DNA of 10,721 bases, taken from positions 1 through 10,721 of the forward strand of contig MHDW01000214.1 of the NCBI GenBank assembly GCA_001803645.1, in the 5' to 3' direction. The DNA comes from Nitrospirae bacterium GWC2_42_7 (GTDB lineage Bacteria; Nitrospirota; Thermodesulfovibrionia; Thermodesulfovibrionales; UBA6898). The notes under the pieces were generated by a model. That model was not told the DNA's origin and did no database searches. It saw only the letters and a program-made list of their open reading frames with translations. Below are positions 6,407-10,721 of the stretch, in pieces. A program made the position numbers and the translations under genes. Within the stretch, counting starts at the first letter, position 1. The number at the start of each line of letters is the position of its first letter.

Positions 6407-7348
6407 ATGAATGACCGCATTAGTAAGATCAGAAGCCATCTGAGAGCCTTACTGTTCATGGCTGCAGCAGCGATTTTTTTTTCTGCTGGTTCTGCTTCAG
6501 CTGTTGAAAAACCCCGTCAGGGCGAAGACATCCTGCTTGATACCTATCACAGTATCGAGGCCAAAATAGAGAGAAACAGCTTCGGGTTCCCTCTCTTTCT
6601 GGAGTCCTTTGAGCGAGACAACAGAGTGCATGTGGATGTATACGGTATATTCGATTATCCCTTCACCAGCGTTGCCAACGTGCTTAAGGCCCCGGCGAAC
6701 TGGTGCGATATCGTATCCCTCCATCCTAATGTCAAGACATGCACCTACAGGGAATTACCGGTCGCCTGGCAGCTGACCTTTTACATTGGCCGCAAATTCT
6801 ATCAACCACCGGAAGCCGCACGTCAGGTCATTTACCATTACAGGAAAGTTGATCAGAAGCCGGGGTATCTTGATATCACTCTCAGTGCTGACGAAGGCCC
6901 TTTCAGTACAAAGGACCACAGGATGAGGTTCGAGGCACTGCCCCTTGCTGGAGGTAAAACTTTTGTCCACGTCAGCTACGACTATAACGACAGTGCTGCG
7001 ATTCGACTCACGGAAAAGGTCTATTTTGCGACACTCGGCCGTGGCAAGGTTGGGTTCACTGTAACCGGAACAGACAAAAACAACAAACCAGTTTATATCG
7101 GCGGGTCTCGTGGTGCAGTTGAGCGTAATGCTGTCCGGTACTATTTCGCTATCCAGTCCTTCATGAATACAATGCGCTATCCAGAGGGAAGCCGTTTCAG
7201 CATGAGGATCAGCGAGTGGTACGATCTTACGACCCGCTACAGGACACAGCTCTTTGAGATGGAAAAAAAAGACTACCTCACACTAAAGACAAAAGAGCAC
7301 AAGAACCAGGTGATACTCCAGTGGCGGATTGGGATGGGGTTGCAATGA
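6407..7348 (+). CDS. Exported protein of unknown function, possibly SRPBCC/START-like
   Basis: A 313-residue protein with a good Sec signal peptide: basic residues at 4-13, a hydrophobic core at about 14-28, and ASA before V33 as a likely cleavage site. The mature part includes VDVYGIFDYPF, then ANWCDIVSLHPNVKTC, alternating strand-like stretches and a helical end. This pattern brings a START/SRPBCC lipid-binding fold to mind, but I cannot name a family. The frame is open back to an ATG at 6215, but those 64 extra residues are only the translated hairpin repeat, so I place the start at 6407. The repeat's GGGGAGGG (6383-6390) is the nearest purine-rich sequence and lies 16 bases away, too far for a normal ribosome site. 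The gene follows the PLD-like lipoprotein gene and may be co-transcribed with it. The pairing suggests a shared role at the membrane or in the periplasm, which is inference. Confidence 0.8.
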   Translation: MNDRISKIRSHLRALLFMAAAAIFFSAGSASAVEKPRQGEDILLDTYHSIEAKIERNSFGFPLFLESFERDNRVHVDVYGIFDYPFTSVANVLKAPANWCDIVSLHPNVKTCTYRELPVAWQLTFYIGRKFYQPPEAARQVIYHYRKVDQKPGYLDITLSADEGPFSTKDHRMRFEALPLAGGKTFVHVSYDYNDSAAIRLTEKVYFATLGRGKVGFTVTGTDKNNKPVYIGGSRGAVERNAVRYYFAIQSFMNTMRYPEGSRFSMRISEWYDLTTRYRTQLFEMEKKDYLTLKTKEHKNQVILQWRIGMGLQ

Positions 7349-7425
7349 GTGTTAGGACACTACAACCCTGCAGCACTGCACCCGGCATCAAAGAAAGCTT
7401 ATTAAGGTATTAAGGTAAGTCCAGA

Positions 7426-7454
7426 TTGACAAGCCATACGTTTTTTGATATAAA
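7426..7454 (+). promoter_or_regulatory. Sigma70-type promoter P1 of the kai cluster
   Basis: A perfect -35 TTGACA at 7426-7431, a 17-base spacer and TATAAA at 7449-7454, eleven of twelve consensus positions. Transcription would start near 7461, about 200 bases before kaiC, so the PAS remnant would be in the leader. The stretch 7349-7425, just upstream, holds nothing else I can name. Confidence 0.72.
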
Positions 7455-7473
7455 GACAAGTATAGATTATAAT
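7445..7473 (+). promoter_or_regulatory. Overlapping sigma70-type promoter P2 of the kai cluster
   Basis: TTGATA at 7445-7450, a 17-base spacer and a perfect TATAAT at 7468-7473, again eleven of twelve consensus positions. Its -35 overlaps the -10 of P1, so the two would compete for polymerase. Its start, near 7480, would fall after the ATG at 7472, so the transcript would carry the PAS remnant without that start codon. Confidence 0.6.
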
Positions 7474-7664
7474 GACAAAACACAAAAGGGCAACTTATAA
7501 AGGAATCAGCAGAACTGCAGCAGCCTATTATAGAATTGCAAGCAAGGGAAACTGGGATCAGGCAGACAGATGAGGCGCTAAAGGTATCGGAAATCCGTTG
7601 CAGGAGGCTCTTTGAAACTGCTCAGGACGGGATATTACTTCTCGATAAAGAAGGAGACAACTAA
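7472..7664 (+). pseudogene. Remnant of a PAS sensor gene, N-terminal part, frameshifted
   Basis: In the frame ending at the TAA of 7662-7664, the 62 codons from 7476 read like the start of a PAS sensor kinase. KGQLIKESAEL is followed by a heptad-like linker with TDEALKVSE, then RRLFETAQDGILLLD, the first strand of a PAS domain, and a stop after EGDN. No ATG lies in this frame. An ATG at 7472 is in another frame and gives MTKHK before diverging; dropping one A from the run at 7483-7486 would join the two. This points to a decayed gene with a frameshift near its start and loss of everything after the first PAS strand. The TAA overlaps the kaiC ATG (TAATG), so it could still be translated from a weak start (TTG at 7536) and couple to kaiC. 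It is unlike the PAS protein encoded at the end of the window. Confidence 0.7.
7651..7656 (+). promoter_or_regulatory. Ribosome binding site of kaiC inside the PAS remnant
   Basis: AAGGAG seven bases before the ATG at 7664. It lies within the last codons of the PAS remnant and fixes the kaiC start. Confidence 0.8.
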
Positions 7665-9394
7665 TGACCAAAACAAAAGGCAACACGCATCTATCCGGCG
7701 CAACATTGATCAAATCCCCAACAGGAATCACAGGACTTGATGAGGTAACAGGCGGAGGACTTCCGAAAGGCAGACCCACTCTTATCGCAGGATCTGCTGG
7801 GTCCGGTAAGACTGTCTTTGCTATGGAATTCCTTGTAAACGGCGTGACAAAATTTAACGAGACAGGCGTGTTCGTCTCTTTCGAGGAGCCTGTCGAAGAC
7901 CTCACGAAGAACTTTGCTTCCCTTGGGTATAACCTGAATCGGTTTTCGGACAACAAAAAAATGATAATAGATTACATACATATCGAGCGTTCCGAGATCG
8001 AGGTGACCGGCGAGTATGATCTCGAAGGCCTCTTTGTCAGGCTTGGACACATGGTCGATTCGATCGGAGCAAAGAGGATAGTGCTTGACACAATTGAGTC
8101 TCTGTTCGGCGCACTGCCGAATGAAGGTATCTTAAGGGCGGAGATCCGCAGACTTTTTCGCTGGCTGAAATTAAAGGGCCTTACCGCCATTATTACCGGC
8201 GAAAAAGGCGACGGCATGATTACAAGGCACGGGCTTGAAGAGTATGTCTCCGACTGTGTCATATTCCTCGACCATCTCGTATTCGAACAAGTCGCAACGC
8301 GCAGGCTCCGGATCATAAAATACAGGGGCTCATCTCACGGTACAAACGAATATCCCTTCCTGATCGATAAGACGGGCATATCGGTCCTGCCGGTCACATC
8401 CCTTGAACTTATCCACAAGGCCACATCAGAAAGGATCTCTACCGGCATACCCCGCCTGGATACCATGTTCGAAGGAAAAGGCTATTACCGGGGCAGCAGT
8501 ATCCTCGTATCCGGAACAGCAGGCACAGGGAAATCGAGCGTAGCGGCAAAATTCGCTGAATCAGCATGTCAAAGGGGAGAGCGCTGCCTCTATCTTGCAT
8601 TTGAGGAATCCGAAAGCCAGATCATCCGCAATATGCGATCGATCGGCATCAACCTGGAACCATGGGTGAAAAAGGGACTTCTGAAATTCCATGCGTCCAG
8701 GCCGACCTTCTGCGGTCTTGAAATGCACTTGGTGCAGATACACAATCTGGTCAGCAGTTTCAACCCGAGCGTAGTTATCTTCGATCCCATAACCACTATG
8801 ATGTCAATCGGCAGTGACAACACGGTAAAGTCAATGCTGACACGCCTTCTGGATTACCTCAAGATGAAAAAGCTGGTCACGACCCTCTTTACCAACCTGT
8901 CGCATAACGAAGACCTCGAAAAAACAACGATGGCCGTTTCGTCGTTGATGGACACGTGGATACTCCTGAGAGACATCGAAATAGGGGGAGAGCGCAACCG
9001 CGGCTTGTATGTCTTGAAGGCCCGTGGTATCGGCCATTCCAATCAAATCCGGGAGTTCCTGCTCACAAAAGAGGGAATTGATGTGCGTGACGTTTATCTC
9101 GGACAGGATAAAGTCCTGACCGGCTCTGCGCGGCTTGCCCAGGAGGCTGAGGAAAAAGCCGAGGGCCTTATTCGCAGGCAGGAAACACAATGGAAGCAGC
9201 GCGAGCTTGAACGCAAACGGGAGACGATTGAATCCCAGATAAAAGTCCTTCGTTCTCAATATGAGTCGGAGGAAGAGGAACTTCGGATCTCTATACATCA
9301 GGCAAAATTGATTGAAGAAACGATATCCAGGGCCACGAGGGAGATGGCAAAATCCAGGAAGGCAGACGTCATTAAACCGGCTAAAAGAAAATAA
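7664..9394 (+). CDS. kaiC: KaiC homologue: double-domain RecA-like ATPase/autokinase with C-terminal coiled coil
   Basis: A 576-residue protein with two KaiC/RecA domains. CI has the P-loop GSAGSGKT at 43-50, the EE pair E74/E75 and Walker B aspartate D142. CII has GTAGTGKS at 284-291, E314/E315 and D374. In cyanobacterial KaiC the CI domain is the slow ATPase that recruits KaiB, and CII autophosphorylates on Ser431/Thr432. Aligned on the following DT.ILL block, this protein has S426 and S427 there, and T421 at the place of Thr426, so autokinase activity is expected. The segment ERSEIEVTGEYDL (108-120) lines up with the KaiB-binding loop of CI. After about residue 485 comes a charged coiled coil of roughly 80 residues and a basic end, in place of the KaiA-binding tail. 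The start is set by AAGGAG and the TAATG overlap. kaiB1 begins 21 bases after the stop. The role could be timing or a stress switch; a circadian function is not shown by sequence. Confidence 0.95.
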   Translation: MTKTKGNTHLSGATLIKSPTGITGLDEVTGGGLPKGRPTLIAGSAGSGKTVFAMEFLVNGVTKFNETGVFVSFEEPVEDLTKNFASLGYNLNRFSDNKKMIIDYIHIERSEIEVTGEYDLEGLFVRLGHMVDSIGAKRIVLDTIESLFGALPNEGILRAEIRRLFRWLKLKGLTAIITGEKGDGMITRHGLEEYVSDCVIFLDHLVFEQVATRRLRIIKYRGSSHGTNEYPFLIDKTGISVLPVTSLELIHKATSERISTGIPRLDTMFEGKGYYRGSSILVSGTAGTGKSSVAAKFAESACQRGERCLYLAFEESESQIIRNMRSIGINLEPWVKKGLLKFHASRPTFCGLEMHLVQIHNLVSSFNPSVVIFDPITTMMSIGSDNTVKSMLTRLLDYLKMKKLVTTLFTNLSHNEDLEKTTMAVSSLMDTWILLRDIEIGGERNRGLYVLKARGIGHSNQIREFLLTKEGIDVRDVYLGQDKVLTGSARLAQEAEEKAEGLIRRQETQWKQRELERKRETIESQIKVLRSQYESEEEELRISIHQAKLIEETISRATREMAKSRKADVIKPAKRK

Positions 9395-9415
9395 TAGCGG
9401 GAGGAACATATTGTT

Positions 9416-9790
9416 ATGGGAACTGAAGATAAAAAAAGGAAGGCTGGCAGCAAGACAAAAGCCTTAAAAGCAACTGCCAAGACACATGGGACAGCAGAAG
9501 TGAAATTGCCAAAGGAAATTTGGGATTTGATGCTTTACGTTGCGGGCCAGACCCCAAAATCCCTCACAGCCTTTGCCAACCTAAAGAAAATCTGTGAGAA
9601 GCATCTTGAGGGCAAGTACCGCCTCGAGGTGATTGATCTTTTGAAAAACCCTCAGCTCGCCCGCGGTGACCAGATTCTTGCAATACCGACACTGGTGAGG
9701 AAGCTTCCCGAGCCTATAAAAAAGATAATAGGTGACCTTTCAAATATGGAACGCGTCCTGGTGGGCCTGGATCTACGCCCGGCGGATTAA
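9416..9790 (+). CDS. kaiB: KaiB homologue 1, with lysine-rich N-terminal extension
   Basis: A 124-residue KaiB-family protein with a thioredoxin-like fold; KaiB in its rare fold-switched form binds the KaiC CI ring. The core from about residue 35 follows cyanobacterial KaiB closely: [10 protein letters not shown] at 40-49, [11 protein letters not shown] at 72-82, IPTL at 90-93 and IIGDLSN...VLVGLDL at 104-120. The Gly and Asp of IIGDLS, positions known to control fold switching in KaiB, are kept. The first 30 residues carry eight lysines and one arginine, an extension cyanobacterial KaiB lacks. GGGAGGA at 9399-9405, ten bases before the ATG, supports the start. The gene is second in the kaiC cluster; kaiB2 begins 16 bases after the stop. 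Confidence 0.94.
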   Translation: MGTEDKKRKAGSKTKALKATAKTHGTAEVKLPKEIWDLMLYVAGQTPKSLTAFANLKKICEKHLEGKYRLEVIDLLKNPQLARGDQILAIPTLVRKLPEPIKKIIGDLSNMERVLVGLDLRPAD

Positions 9791-9806
9791 GGCAAGGAGA
9801 ACAAAT

Positions 9807-10148
9807 ATGGAGAAAAAAGCATTGAAAGATGAATTAAAGGCATTGGGAAAAAAGATCAAGGCCTCTCCGGGAAAGAGGTATGTTTTAAGCCTTTATATCG
9901 CAGGAGCAACGCCTAAGTCCACCCGTGCAATTATGAATATCAAAAAAATCTGTGAAGAATACCTTATGGGCAGATATGAGCTTGAGGTTGTAGACATATA
10001 CCAGCAACCTGAGCTTGTAAAGGAGGAACAAATTATTGCTATCCCCACACTTCTAAAAAAACTTCCACTCCCTTTACGGAAATTCATAGGCGATATGTCA
10101 AAGACAGAAAAGATCCTTGTGGGTCTGGATATAAAGACAAGGAAATGA
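9807..10148 (+). CDS. kaiB: KaiB homologue 2
   Basis: A 113-residue KaiB-family protein. The core has [10 protein letters not shown] at 29-38, [10 protein letters not shown] at 61-70, IPTL at 79-82 and FIGDMS...ILVGLDI at 93-109. A hand count over 85 ungapped positions gives 47 identities (about 55%) with the first KaiB, so it is a diverged paralogue, not a recent copy. It departs from the cyanobacterial pattern where KaiB1 keeps it (YQQPEL instead of LKNPQL), so it may bind KaiC differently or bind another partner. The frame is open back to 9732 inside kaiB1, but AAGGAGA at 9794-9800 places the start at 9807. The PAS protein gene begins 30 bases after the stop, in the same direction. Confidence 0.93.
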   Translation: MEKKALKDELKALGKKIKASPGKRYVLSLYIAGATPKSTRAIMNIKKICEEYLMGRYELEVVDIYQQPELVKEEQIIAIPTLLKKLPLPLRKFIGDMSKTEKILVGLDIKTRK

Positions 10149-10178
10149 ATAAACCCCCTATGCGATTTAAGAAGGAAG

Positions 10179-10721
10179 ATGGCGAAAAAGAATAAATCTG
10201 TTAAGCAACTATTGGAAGAGAACCAAACCCTTCGGACACAACTTGAAGAGTTAGAGGAGACTGTACGTGCCATCCGGTCCGGAGAGGTTGATGCCCTGGT
10301 TGTTTTAGGCCCTGAGGGCGAGCAGGTTTACACCCTGAAAAGCGCGGAACAACCTTACCGTGTTCTTGTCGAAACAATGAACGAGGGAACAAGCACTGTA
10401 GCTCCCGATGGCACCATACTTTATAGCAATAACCGTCTTACAGCCATGCTCAAAATGCCGCTTGAACAGGTCATAGGGACCTCAATACGTCTCTACATTA
10501 CAGGGTCAGATCTTCTGATATTCGATGACCTTTTGAAAAAAGGCCTGCAGACTGATTGCCAGGGAGAAGTGTCCCTAAAGACAAGGGAAGGGACTTTGCC
10601 GGTTCAGCTTTCTCTGAGCCCTGTGCGCAGTGAAGGAATGGATTGTACAGTAATAGTAATAACAGATTTGACTGAACAAAAAAAGGCCGAAGAGGCTTTG
10701 CGCAGAACTTCAGAGACTTTG
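10179..10721 (+). CDS. PAS-domain sensor protein, probably a histidine kinase (3' end outside window)
   Basis: An open frame of 181 residues with no stop before the window ends. It starts with a coiled coil at about 5-34 and AIRSGEVDALVV at 31-42, a lead-in often seen before PAS domains of sensor kinases. A PAS domain spans about 58-165, with NEGTSTVAPDGTILYSNNR near its start. It closes with ITDLTEQKKAEEALR (161-175), the standard PAS-to-linker junction. No membrane segment is visible, so the protein is probably cytoplasmic. The kinase domain itself is not in the window, so histidine kinase is an inference from domain habit and from the sensor kinases commonly next to kaiBC. The purine-rich AAGAAGGAAG before the ATG gives a ribosome site with very short spacing. 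It probably belongs to the kai operon. Confidence 0.82.
   Translation, partial: MAKKNKSVKQLLEENQTLRTQLEELEETVRAIRSGEVDALVVLGPEGEQVYTLKSAEQPYRVLVETMNEGTSTVAPDGTILYSNNRLTAMLKMPLEQVIGTSIRLYITGSDLLIFDDLLKKGLQTDCQGEVSLKTREGTLPVQLSLSPVRSEGMDCTVIVITDLTEQKKAEEALRRTSETL

Noticed and set aside
7348..7361. Small inverted repeat AGTGT/ACACT just after the exported-protein gene, considered as a terminator
   Set aside because: The stem has only five pairs and no T run follows.
8831..9409. A 192-codon open frame on the minus strand opposite kaiC
   Set aside because: It lies over the CII domain and coiled coil of kaiC, its product shows no recognisable motif, and no ribosome site precedes it.
9732..9806. 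Longer start for the second KaiB inside kaiB1
   Set aside because: The extra residues come from kaiB1 read in another frame. AAGGAGA before 9807 and the KaiB family length support the later start.

Overview
The window looks like chromosomal DNA of an anaerobic or sediment-type Gram-negative bacterium. Nitrospirota or a deltaproteobacterial lineage is my best guess. The guess rests on moderate GC, a predicted lipoprotein and a signal-peptide protein, a DUF2834 protein, a GC-rich multi-hairpin repeat of a kind common in those groups, and a kaiC-kaiB-kaiB-PAS kinase cluster outside a cyanobacterial context. No mobile element, CRISPR array, tRNA or rRNA was seen.

Left part (1-2376): the 3' end of a cysteinyl-tRNA synthetase gene, then a cold-shock protein gene with a strong Shine-Dalgarno and a terminator-like hairpin in its presumed leader. 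Next is a small cysteine-containing protein of unknown function. A tRNA-dihydrouridine synthase gene on the opposite strand has a stop codon that directly abuts the stop of that small gene.

Middle part (2493-7348): a promoter candidate and two small membrane-protein genes (DUF2834 and an unknown four-helix protein), then a convergent AI-2E/PerM-type permease gene. Divergent from the permease is a cardiolipin synthase-like phospholipase D lipoprotein gene. It is followed by a secreted protein of unknown family whose upstream region carries a roughly 120-bp repeat with three hairpins. The repeat happens to stay open in frame and would wrongly lengthen the gene if the first ATG were used.

Right part (7349 to the end): two overlapping sigma70-like promoters, each with a 17-bp spacer, precede a broken remnant of a PAS sensor gene. 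The remnant's stop codon overlaps the ATG of a two-domain KaiC homologue. The KaiC is followed closely by two different KaiB homologues and by a PAS sensor protein, probably a histidine kinase, that runs off the window. This looks like one operon: KaiC as the ATPase/autokinase, the KaiBs as its binding partners, and the PAS protein as the likely input or output. There is no kaiA, and KaiC ends in a long coiled coil where cyanobacterial KaiC has its KaiA-binding tail. This cluster is the most interesting part of the window.
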